This document shows, in pieces, positions 35,926 to 43,357 of a stretch of 64,000 nt of DNA. The notes under the pieces were generated by a model. That model saw nothing but the letters and a program-made list of their open reading frames with translations. It was not told the origin of the DNA and made no database searches. Within the stretch, counting starts at the first letter, position 1, and each line of letters begins with the position of its first letter. Origin of the DNA: Acidimicrobiaceae bacterium (GTDB lineage: Bacteria > Actinomycetota > Acidimicrobiia > Acidimicrobiales > Aldehydirespiratoraceae); NCBI GenBank assembly GCA_009842325.1, contig VYFQ01000031.1, positions 1 to 64,000 of the forward strand. The letters run 5' to 3'. Position numbers and translations under genes: made by a program.

Positions 35926-36001
35926 CCCGGTTGACGGCTCGGTTCGCGCTATTGCGGGTGTGCGCCGGGAAGGCGCGCCCGGAGCGGGTTGGGCCGGGCC
36001 G

Positions 36002-36748
36002 GTGAGCCGATTGTCGGCCTTGGTTCCGGGATCTGTGTGCGCCGACGCCCTGGGCCGGGCCTGGCCCGCCGATGTCGACGGCCAGGTCCGCTGCATCGAC
36101 GAGGGGTCAAGGACGCTGGGGCTCGCGTTCTGCTGTGTGCCGGCGTCCGGTGAGGCCGCGGATCCCGGCTCGGTGACCGCTGGACTGGTGGCCACCCCGG
36201 GAGCGCTCCCCGTGCTCGGAGTGGTGCCGGGACCGCTGTCCGACGAACTTCTGTCAAGAATCCACCGCAGAGGAGAACTTGCAGGTAGTTCAGCGATCCA
36301 GGACGTCCAAGAGCTTCTCGACGACGCCTCGGATGCCGCGGTGGACAGGCTCCGGGCGCTGGGCGCCAGCGGGGTGCGCAGGATCGCCGTGGTGGAGGAC
36401 ACCATCGCTCCGCCGGTCGGCGACGCCGCCGCGGCCGAGTCCCACCGTCCCCTGCTCAACGCGGCCGCTCACTTGCGCATCGACTTGGTGCTAGTCGCGA
36501 GCGGCCTCGATGACGTGGCGTCGCTCGGCTACGGCGACTGGGCGTCCGGCCGGGGATGCTCGCCGGGCCTGGGTTTCCTGCCCAAGGAGGCCTTCGAGTC
36601 GCGGTCGCAGCTGGAGCGGTGCCTGGATCGGCTGGCGGACGGCTCCGGCACGGCAGAGGTGATCAGCGCCCCACTGGACCACGCCGTATCCACCGATCTG
36701 GTGCGGCACGCGGCCCGTGTTCTGTCAGGGGAGGACGCACGGCCGTGA
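36002..36748 (+). CDS. Unrecognised protein inside the carboxylase array, possibly uroporphyrinogen decarboxylase-fold
   Basis: 248 residues if started at GTG 36002 (GTG 35960 also possible). A TIM-barrel-like rhythm is present: ALPVLGVVPGPLSDELL, RLRALGASGVRRIAVVEDTI, RPLLNAAAHLRIDLVLVASG and a final helix LVRHAARVL. The GxxxIAVVEDT.PP and RPLLNAAxHLRxD phrases recall URO-D-type proteins, but I am not sure. Its place between HyuB and a second HyuA, and its GTGA overlap with the latter, suggest an accessory subunit, as in five-subunit acetophenone carboxylase. A palindromic repeat sits inside the coding region at 36244-36294. Confidence 0.55.
   Translation: MSRLSALVPGSVCADALGRAWPADVDGQVRCIDEGSRTLGLAFCCVPASGEAADPGSVTAGLVATPGALPVLGVVPGPLSDELLSRIHRRGELAGSSAIQDVQELLDDASDAAVDRLRALGASGVRRIAVVEDTIAPPVGDAAAAESHRPLLNAAAHLRIDLVLVASGLDDVASLGYGDWASGRGCSPGLGFLPKEAFESRSQLERCLDRLADGSGTAEVISAPLDHAVSTDLVRHAARVLSGEDARP
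36244..36294 (-). repeat. Palindromic repeat, family 1, copy B (within a CDS)
   Basis: On the plus strand, CGAACTTCTGTCAAGAATCC (left half) closely matches copy C, whereas the right arm GCAGGTAGTTC matches copy A, so the two arms pair only partly. The core reads as CTGCGGTGGATTCTTG on the minus strand, against CTATACGGTGGTTTCTTG in copy C. It is translated as part of the 36002-36748 product (about residues 82-98). Confidence 0.65.
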
Positions 36749-38316
36749 CCTACTCGGTGGGCATCGACATGGGGGGCACCTTCACCGACGGGTACTTCTC
36801 CGACGGCGAGCAGGCCATGATCGCCAAGGTTCCCACCACCCACTTCGACCTGACCCGCTCGGTGCTGGCGTGCCTGGCCGGCGGCGCCGAGGCCTTCGAC
36901 GTTCCCCTGGAGCACTTCCTGGGCGACATCGGCCTGTTCCGGCTGGCCACCACCATCGGCACCAACGCGGTGGTCACCGGCACCGGCGACCCGGTCGGGC
37001 TGATGGTCGAGGCCGGCGCCGAGAAGTCCCTGTACGGACCGAACGAGCCCGCGCCCGCCCTGGGCGTCTTTGTGACGCCCGACCATGTGGTCGGCGTCGA
37101 CCCGGAGGCAGCCGCCGAGGAGGTGCTGGCCCTGTGCCGCGACCTGGTGCAGCAGGGGGTGCGCCACACGGTCGTGAGCCTGAGAGGGCCGCGCCGGGAC
37201 GCAGAGGCCGGGTTGCGGGAACTGGTGCGCGACCGGTACCCGGTCCACTACCTGCGGTCTATCCCTCTCACCATGGGGTGGGAGACGGCCGACGTCGACG
37301 ACGACGGGCTGCGCACCAACACGGCCGTCCTCAATGCCTACCTGAGCCGGCCGATGGCCAAGCTGCTGTACCGCACCGAGGGGATCCTCCAGCAGGCCGG
37401 GTTGGCAGTGCCTCTGATGGCGGCACGCTCCGACGGCACCTTCAGCCGGATGCCCCGGACCACCGCCATCAGCACCTACAGCTCAGGACCGGCCGCCGGA
37501 CTGGGGCTGGCAGCCGTCCTGGCCGGCCAGCACGGCGACTCGACCGTGGTCGCCTTCGACATGGGCGGCACCACCCTCGACCTCGGACTAGTGCGGGACG
37601 GAGCCCACGAGGTGAACCCGGAGCCTGAGATCCGGGGTGTTCCGGTGTCGCTCCCAGTGCCGGGGATCGTCTCGGTCGGCCTCGGGGGCTCGTCGATCGC
37701 CTCCGCCGACAGTTCGGGGACGGTGACGGTGGGGCCGGCCAGCGCCGGCGCTGTTCCAGGCCCGGCCGCATTTGGCCGGGGCGGGGCCGAGCCGACCCTC
37801 ACCGACGCAGACATGGAGCTGGGACTTCTGGCTGACGGGGAGGTCCTGCCCGGCGACATAGTGCTCGACGCGGGCCGGGCCTCGGCTGCCCTGGCCCCGC
37901 TGGCCGACGGCGACGCTACGGCCGCAGCCCGGCTCGTGCATGAGGCCGCCCACAACAAAGCGGCCGCGGCCATTGAGAATCTGCTGTCCCGCTCGGGGGT
38001 CGATCCCGCCGAAGCCACTCTGTACGCGTTCGGCGGGGCCGGAGGGCTCCACGCCGGCCCGGTCGCGGACGTGGTGGGCATCAGCCGGGTCCGGTCGTTC
38101 GCAGCGGGCGGTGTCTTCAGTGCCCGGGGTGTAGCCGAGGCCGCACTTGACGGGTCCGCTCTCGGTCGTTGGCACGACGCCGACAGTTACCTGCCCGAGG
38201 GCGTCATGGCCGGTCCCGCGCTCGTCAACGTTTCGGGAGCCGTGCATGCTGTGCCTACCGGCTGGACGGCCCGGCGTGACGGAGCTGACAGCCTGCTGTG
38301 GGAGCGTGCGGGGTGA
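36745..38316 (+). CDS. Second, short hydantoinase A/oxoprolinase-family subunit
   Basis: 523 residues from GTG 36745, overlapping the preceding stop. It has [66 protein letters not shown] and LYAFGGAGGLHAGPVAD, so both ATP-binding loops are intact. It is about 200 residues shorter than the 31577 paralogue, with little left of the C-terminal domain. Acetophenone carboxylase likewise has two non-identical HyuA-type subunits (alpha and alpha-prime), and this could be the second. No second HyuB is present. It overlaps the thiolase gene by GTGA. Confidence 0.85.
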   Translation: MTYSVGIDMGGTFTDGYFSDGEQAMIAKVPTTHFDLTRSVLACLAGGAEAFDVPLEHFLGDIGLFRLATTIGTNAVVTGTGDPVGLMVEAGAEKSLYGPNEPAPALGVFVTPDHVVGVDPEAAAEEVLALCRDLVQQGVRHTVVSLRGPRRDAEAGLRELVRDRYPVHYLRSIPLTMGWETADVDDDGLRTNTAVLNAYLSRPMAKLLYRTEGILQQAGLAVPLMAARSDGTFSRMPRTTAISTYSSGPAAGLGLAAVLAGQHGDSTVVAFDMGGTTLDLGLVRDGAHEVNPEPEIRGVPVSLPVPGIVSVGLGGSSIASADSSGTVTVGPASAGAVPGPAAFGRGGAEPTLTDADMELGLLADGEVLPGDIVLDAGRASAALAPLADGDATAAARLVHEAAHNKAAAAIENLLSRSGVDPAEATLYAFGGAGGLHAGPVADVVGISRVRSFAAGGVFSARGVAEAALDGSALGRWHDADSYLPEGVMAGPALVNVSGAVHAVPTGWTARRDGADSLLWERAG

Positions 38317-39473
38317 GCGTGCTCGACGGGATCGCCATTGTCGGCGTGGCCGAGACACCCATCGGGAAACTGCCGGGCCGCAGCGCCATCAGCCTGCAGG
38401 CTGAGGCAGGCGTAGCGGCGGTCGCCGCAGCCGGCCTGGCCAAGGGCGACATCGACGGGGTGTTCTCGTTCTCGGGCTACTCCCAGGCGATGATGCTGCA
38501 CGCGGCCCGGGTGGCCGAGCATCTGGGGCTGCGACCCGAGTTGGCCGTGGTCACCGACGTGGGCGGTCCCGGCACCCACCACGCCGCCCTGCTGAACGTG
38601 GCCGCGGCCATCGACGCGGGCATGTGCACGACGGCCCTGTGCACCTACGGCGAGAACGGCATCTCCATCCGCCGGTCGGGCCGAGGCCGGGCGCCGGGCA
38701 CCCTTACCGGTGGGGAGGACTTCGAGGCTCCCTACGGCCAGATCGCCATGATCAGCGGCTACGCCCTGTTCGCCCAACGCCACATGCATCTCCACGGCAC
38801 CACCAGCGAGCAGCTCGGTGCGGTAGCCGTGGCCTCTCGTTACCACGCCTCGCTCAACGACAACGCCCACAAGCGCGAGCCCATCACACTGGCCGACCAC
38901 CAAGCCTCGCCCATGATTTCGTCGCCGCTGCGCAGGCTCGACTGCTCGCTGATATCCGACGCGGGCGGGGCCTTCGTGGTGACATCGATCGAGCGGGCCC
39001 GCAGCCTGGGCGTGCCCTACGCACGGGTGCTCGGCTACGGCGCGGCCGCCACCCACCACATCCCGTCGCAGGCTCCCGATCTGCACGAGTTGGGCGGACC
39101 GGTGGCCGCAGCCCGAGCCTTCGAGCGGGCCGGCCTGACCGTGGCCGACGCCGACGCGGTCTACATCCATGACGCCTGCACGTTCAGCGTGGTGGCCGGG
39201 GTGGAGGCTCTCGGCCTGTGCGTCGACGGTGAGGGCGGGCCGTACGCCGAGTCGGGGGCGTTGGCGCTGGGCTCAGAGTGCCCGGTGAACCTGCACGGCG
39301 GGATGCTGTCGCACGGCCACGCCGGCGGAGTGTTCCACCTGCTCGACGCCGTGCGCCAGCTGCAGGGCACGGCCGGGTCTCGCCAGGTCGAGGGGGCCGA
39401 AGTAGTGGTGGCCCACGGCAACGGCGGGGTTTTCTCGACCTTCTCCACCATGGTCCTGGGGCGCGGCCCATGA
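38313..39473 (+). CDS. Thiolase-fold protein (SCP-x/Ltp2-like)
   Basis: 386 residues from GTG 38313. The thiolase fold is clear: IAIVGVAETPIGKLPGRSA, the VYIHDACTFSVVAGVEALGL segment (equivalent to HDCFT.. in SCP-x enzymes) and NLHGGMLSHGHAGGVFHLLD near the end. The usual nucleophile (CGSG-type Cys after the second strand) is absent: the aligned stretch reads VTDVGGPGTHHAA. Cys-less thiolase-fold proteins that pair with DUF35 partners (as Ltp2 with ChsH2) act as retro-aldolases. The gene overlaps the DUF35 gene by ATGA, so the two are probably one enzyme. Confidence 0.85.
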   Translation: MSVLDGIAIVGVAETPIGKLPGRSAISLQAEAGVAAVAAAGLAKGDIDGVFSFSGYSQAMMLHAARVAEHLGLRPELAVVTDVGGPGTHHAALLNVAAAIDAGMCTTALCTYGENGISIRRSGRGRAPGTLTGGEDFEAPYGQIAMISGYALFAQRHMHLHGTTSEQLGAVAVASRYHASLNDNAHKREPITLADHQASPMISSPLRRLDCSLISDAGGAFVVTSIERARSLGVPYARVLGYGAAATHHIPSQAPDLHELGGPVAAARAFERAGLTVADADAVYIHDACTFSVVAGVEALGLCVDGEGGPYAESGALALGSECPVNLHGGMLSHGHAGGVFHLLDAVRQLQGTAGSRQVEGAEVVVAHGNGGVFSTFSTMVLGRGP

Positions 39474-39880
39474 CCGGCAAGCCGCGCCCCGACCTGAACG
39501 ACGCGGCCACCGCCCCGTACTGGGAGGCAGCCGCCCGCCACGAGCTAGTGCTGCCGCGCTGCAACAGCTGCGGCCTGGTCTTCTTCCCGCCCCGAGAGCG
39601 TTGCCCGGGCTGCTGGGGCGGTGAGCTGTCCTGGCAGCCGATGAGCGGCAGCGGAACGCTGTGGACTTTCACCGAGGTCCATGTGCCCTTCTACGACGAC
39701 ACCTGGGCCGAAGACGTGCCCTACGTCGTGGCGGTCGTCGAACTGGACGAGGGCCCGCGGCTGCTGGCCGGCATCGTCGAGCCCGATATGGCCAGCTTGG
39801 CCATCGGCGACCGGGTCGAAGTCACCTTTGAGGACCGTCCCGAAGGGGTGACGCTGCCCGTGTTCCGAGTCGTCGAGTGA
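39470..39880 (+). CDS. DUF35 OB-fold/zinc-ribbon partner of thiolase
   Basis: 136 residues. The N-terminal helix is RPDLNDAATAPYWEAAARHEL, then a rubredoxin-like zinc ribbon RCNSCGLVFFPPRERCPGC, followed by an acyl-CoA-binding-type OB fold (GTLWTFTEVHVPF; YVVAVVELDEGPRLLAGI; GDRVEVTFED). This is the standard companion of thiolase-fold retro-aldolases and HMG-CoA-synthase-like enzymes. Start overlaps the thiolase stop. Confidence 0.92.
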   Translation: MTGKPRPDLNDAATAPYWEAAARHELVLPRCNSCGLVFFPPRERCPGCWGGELSWQPMSGSGTLWTFTEVHVPFYDDTWAEDVPYVVAVVELDEGPRLLAGIVEPDMASLAIGDRVEVTFEDRPEGVTLPVFRVVE

Positions 39881-39895
39881 CCGACCCGGCCTCGT

Positions 39896-39944
39896 CGAAT
39901 TGGCAGCGTCTTGCCCCCTATACGGGCATTTCTGCTGCCAGTTC
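39896..39944 (+). repeat. Palindromic repeat, family 1, copy D1
   Basis: Arms GAATTGGCAGC (39897-39907) and GCTGCCAGTTC (39934-39944), one G-T pair, surround TCTTGCCCCCTATACGGGCA. A near-identical copy begins 71 bases later, so the two form a tandem pair between the DUF35 and ligase genes. Confidence 0.85.
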
Positions 39945-39966
39945 CCCGGCCCAGATGTCCACCGGC

Positions 39967-40015
39967 CGAATTGGCAGCATTTTGCCCCCTATACGGGTGT
40001 TTCTGCTGCCAGTTC
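39967..40015 (+). repeat. Palindromic repeat, family 1, copy D2
   Basis: Arms GAATTGGCAGC (39968-39978) and GCTGCCAGTTC (40005-40015) around ATTTTGCCCCCTATACGGGT. It differs from D1 by only a few bases, whereas the sequence between them is unrelated, so the element itself is the conserved unit. It lies about 36 bases before the CoA ligase start and could affect its expression. Confidence 0.85.
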
Positions 40016-40051
40016 TAGGCCGGTGACCTGTGTGACCGTGGGCGGCAGGTC

Positions 40052-41632
40052 GTGACCGGCGTCGAATACCAGGATCTGTGGTCGTTGTGCGAGGGGCGGA
40101 CCGGGGAGCACCCCGACCGGGTAGTGCTGGACTTCGACGGGCGGCTGTGGACCTGGACTGAGCTGATCGCGGCAGCTGAGGGCTTGGCCGGTGGGCTGGT
40201 CGCCGCCGGAGTGGGAGCGGGTGAGGTGGTCGGGCACATGTCGCCCAACCATCCCGAAGCAGTGGTCACCATGCTGGCCCTGCTGCGACTGGGTGCAGTG
40301 GAGTGCCCGGTCAACGCTGGGTTGCGCGGAGATCAGCTAGCCCATGTGCTGAACCACTCCGGCGCGAGGGTGCTGATCGTCGACGGCTCGTTGGTCGACC
40401 GGGTAGCCGAACAACTGCCGGCCGCGCCCGGCGTCCGAGCTGTCGTGGTGCGCGGCGAGGGTCAGGCCCCTGAGGGCGTGAAGATCTTCGACTTCGGCGA
40501 ACTGCGAGCGTCGGGCGACCAGCCGCCGCCATTCAGGATCCCGGCGCCGGACGACCCGATGAACATCATCTACACGTCGGGTACCACCGGGCCGGCTAAG
40601 GGTGCGGTGCTGCCTCAGGCGTTCCCCATAGAGCAGGCCCGCATCAAGATCGAGCAGTGGGGACTCACCGCCGACGACGTGCTGTTCTCGGCCCTGCCCC
40701 TGTACCACGTCAACGCCCGGTTCTCGACGCTAGGCACCGCCTTGGTGGTGGACGGTCGGGCCGCGCTGGTGTCGCGCTTCTCGGCGGGCACGTTCTGGGA
40801 CCAGGTGCGCGGCGCGGGGGCCACCGAGGTGGGCGTGGTGGGGGCGGTGTCCTCGATCCTGTTGCGCCAAGACCCCGGCCCGGCCGACCGGGACCACAAC
40901 GTGCGGATGATGCACGGCGCGGCCGGAATTCCGATGGATCGCCGGGCCGATTTCGAGGAGCGGTTCGGGCTGCGCTTGGTCACCGGGTTCGCGATGACCG
41001 AGACCGGCCACTTCTCGACGACCAGCCCCGACGATCCGATGCGGTACCGGGCCTCGGGCCGTCCCGTGCCCCAGTACGAGGTCGCGGTGGTGGACGCCGA
41101 CGACAACGAACTGCCCCCCGGGGACGTGGGCGAGCTGGTGGTCAGGCCCCTGGTGCCGGGTGTGATGATGACCGGATACCACCGCCAGCCCGAGGCCACC
41201 CAGGCTGCATTTCGCAACGCATGGTTCCACACCGGCGATCTGGCCACCATCGAAGCCGACGGCTATATCCGCTGGGTCGACCGGATGGCCGACGCCATCC
41301 GCCGCCGGGGCGAGATGATCTCCTCGACCGAGGTCGAGCGGGCGGTCTGCGCCTTCGACGGGATCGCGGAGTGCGCCGCGGTGGGCGTGCCCTCAGAACT
41401 GGGCGAGGAGGACGTCAAGCTGGTCGTGGTACCCGAGCCCGGCCGAACCATCGACCCGGCGGCGTTACAGAGCCACTGCCAAGCCACCCTCCCCGACTTC
41501 TGCCAACCCCGCTACCTGGAGATCCTCGAAGAACTCCCCAAGACGGCCACCCACAAAGTCAACAAACCCCAACTCCGCCACACCGACGGCCCAACTGTCC
41601 TGGACCTCGCGGGAGGGTCAAAAGGGATCTAG
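40052..41632 (+). CDS. AMP-forming acyl-CoA synthetase (ANL superfamily)
   Basis: 526 residues from GTG. The P-loop is NIIYTSGTTGPAKGAVLPQ. The A5 region is LVTGFAMTETGHFS, the A7/A8 hinge is WFHTGDLATIEADGYIRWVDR followed by DAIRRRGEMISSTEVER, and the C-terminal catalytic Lys is in LPKTATHKVNKPQLR. It should activate a carboxylic acid to its CoA thioester. Coming after the carboxylase-like genes and thiolase/DUF35 in one direction, it fits the role of a beta-keto-acid:CoA ligase (as Bal after acetophenone carboxylase), but the substrate is inferred. Two palindromes separate it from DUF35. Confidence 0.93.
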   Translation: MTGVEYQDLWSLCEGRTGEHPDRVVLDFDGRLWTWTELIAAAEGLAGGLVAAGVGAGEVVGHMSPNHPEAVVTMLALLRLGAVECPVNAGLRGDQLAHVLNHSGARVLIVDGSLVDRVAEQLPAAPGVRAVVVRGEGQAPEGVKIFDFGELRASGDQPPPFRIPAPDDPMNIIYTSGTTGPAKGAVLPQAFPIEQARIKIEQWGLTADDVLFSALPLYHVNARFSTLGTALVVDGRAALVSRFSAGTFWDQVRGAGATEVGVVGAVSSILLRQDPGPADRDHNVRMMHGAAGIPMDRRADFEERFGLRLVTGFAMTETGHFSTTSPDDPMRYRASGRPVPQYEVAVVDADDNELPPGDVGELVVRPLVPGVMMTGYHRQPEATQAAFRNAWFHTGDLATIEADGYIRWVDRMADAIRRRGEMISSTEVERAVCAFDGIAECAAVGVPSELGEEDVKLVVVPEPGRTIDPAALQSHCQATLPDFCQPRYLEILEELPKTATHKVNKPQLRHTDGPTVLDLAGGSKGI

Positions 41633-42204
41633 AGGTCGTAAGGGATCTGGTGGGGGCCGGGGTGGTCGTGGGTCTCGCCGGTGTCGGGGTTGAGGCGGCG
41701 GTGGGCGAACTTGCCGACGCGGGCGCTGCGGACCATCACCGCCACCGTGCGCTCGGTCTCGGCCTGCTCGGCGTGGAACGTCCACGGCGGGACCAGGTCC
41801 ACCTCGCCGACGGCCAGGCTGATCTCCTCATCGGGCTCCAAGACTGACGTTGATCCCGCTGGATCCCGGTAGCGCAAGACGGTCTCAGCGCCCTCGAGCA
41901 GGCCGTAGGCCACCCAGGCGTGGCCGTGGTCGTGGACCGGGGTGCGGCCGGTCTCGTCCTTGACCAGGCCGTTGATCACGAAGCCGAAGTCGGGGTCCTC
42001 GTAGAACAGCAGGTTGGTGTAGCGGTTGTTGGTGCGGTCGTGGCTCTTGGGCCAGTCCCAAGCCGCAGCCTTGAGTTCGGGATCGGCCAAGGCCGCCTCC
42101 AGCACGTCGCTGATGCGGCTCCAGAGCTCGGGTTCGGGCATGTCCCCCGCGTAGAGCCGGCGGACGGGGTCGACGATGCGGCGCAGCAACCGCGACTGGG
42201 TCAC
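41629..42204 (-). CDS. Cysteine-dioxygenase-like cupin protein
   Basis: 191 residues from GTG at 42204. A cupin core is visible: NLLFYEDPDFGFVINGLVK then RTPVHDHGHAWVAYGLLEG (His-x-His metal ligands), DLVPPWTFHAEQ (third His). This is the pattern of cysteine-dioxygenase/PCO-type thiol dioxygenase relatives, though many members act on other small molecules. It overlaps the upstream alcohol dehydrogenase by GTGA and the convergent CoA ligase by 4 bases. Confidence 0.8.
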   Translation of the reverse strand: MTQSRLLRRIVDPVRRLYAGDMPEPELWSRISDVLEAALADPELKAAAWDWPKSHDRTNNRYTNLLFYEDPDFGFVINGLVKDETGRTPVHDHGHAWVAYGLLEGAETVLRYRDPAGSTSVLEPDEEISLAVGEVDLVPPWTFHAEQAETERTVAVMVRSARVGKFAHRRLNPDTGETHDHPGPHQIPYDL

Positions 42205-43283
42205 GGTCGGATCACCGCCTTGGTGGGGTACGTGCCCTCGATCTCGTTGGCGATCGCCCGGATGCACAACTCGGTGTCGTCGAGGTCGAACGTGTGGCTG
42301 ATCATCTCCTCGGGCTTGAAGCCGGTGGACTCGATGAGGTCCATCGTCGCCCGCAGCGCCGGGCTGCCGGCCGTGAACGCCCCCTGCACCTTGATCTCGT
42401 TCCAGACGAGGGAGTCGATATCGACAGGAACCTGCCGGCCGCCGCTCAGCCCCGCCAGTACCAACGTGCCCCGCTTGCGCCCGGCCGCCACCGAGGACGC
42501 CAGTGCGGCGGGGCTGCCGCTCACGTCCACCACCACATCGGCCATGGCGCCGCCCGTCTCCTCGGCCACCGCCTCGACCACGTCTGTGTGGTCGACCTCG
42601 ATGGTGAGATCGGCGCCCCAGCGGCGGGCCAACGCCAGCCGATCGGCGTCGGCCGCCGTGCCGGTCACGATGATGCGGGCTGCGCCCGCGGCCCGGGCCG
42701 CCCACGTGCAGGCCAGGCCCTGCTGGCCCGGCCCCTGGATCAGTACCGTGTCACCGAACGTCACGCCGCCGTGCAGGATGGCCCACTGGTAGCCGTTGGC
42801 CATCACCGACCCGCACAGCACTGCGGCCTCGTCGCTCATGGCGTCGCCCACCTTGAACAGCTCGGCGTCGGGGTTCACGTACAGATACTCGGCCAGACCT
42901 CCGAAGAGATGGGGCGGATCCGCGGCGCTGGTGTTGCTGCCGTAAGAGGTGCGCTGGGGACAGAACCGGGGAGCGCCGTCTCGACAGTCGCGGCAGTGGC
43001 CGCAGCCTCGGGAGCCCTTGAGGATCACCCGGTCGCCCTCGGTCACGCCGTGGATGGCGGCCGCCGCTCGCCCCAGCCGCTCAACCCGGCCGAAGATCTC
43101 GTGGCCCAGGATCACCGGATAGGGCATGTCGATACGGCCCCGGAAGTACTTGACGTCCGTCCCGCACACGCCGCCCAGGCCGATACGCAGCAGGGCTCCA
43201 TCGTCGGCCACGTCCGGCACGGGGTACTCCCGGATCTCCAGGCGCTCAGGCCCCAGCAGCGTCGCAGTTCGCACCGTGCTCAC
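42201..43283 (-). CDS. Zinc-dependent medium-chain alcohol dehydrogenase
   Basis: 360 residues from GTG at 43283 (43307 possible). Catalytic zinc ligands are in GGVCGTDVKYF (Cys) and VILGHEIFGRVE (His-Glu); structural zinc Cys are GCGHCRDCRDGAPRFC. Rossmann motif is VLIQGPGQQGLACTWAARA, with an Asp-containing strand end favouring NAD. It may convert a secondary alcohol to a ketone, which would feed the neighbouring ketone-carboxylase-like genes, but it lies on the opposite strand. Coupled to the cupin gene. Confidence 0.92.
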   Translation of the reverse strand: MSTVRTATLLGPERLEIREYPVPDVADDGALLRIGLGGVCGTDVKYFRGRIDMPYPVILGHEIFGRVERLGRAAAAIHGVTEGDRVILKGSRGCGHCRDCRDGAPRFCPQRTSYGSNTSAADPPHLFGGLAEYLYVNPDAELFKVGDAMSDEAAVLCGSVMANGYQWAILHGGVTFGDTVLIQGPGQQGLACTWAARAAGAARIIVTGTAADADRLALARRWGADLTIEVDHTDVVEAVAEETGGAMADVVVDVSGSPAALASSVAAGRKRGTLVLAGLSGGRQVPVDIDSLVWNEIKVQGAFTAGSPALRATMDLIESTGFKPEEMISHTFDLDDTELCIRAIANEIEGTYPTKAVIRP

Positions 43284-43357
43284 AGCTCTCCCCCTGTCAC
43301 CGCGCAACCTAACGACCTGCGCTTGAGGTCACGAAGTCCGGCTCGACGGCCGCGAAG

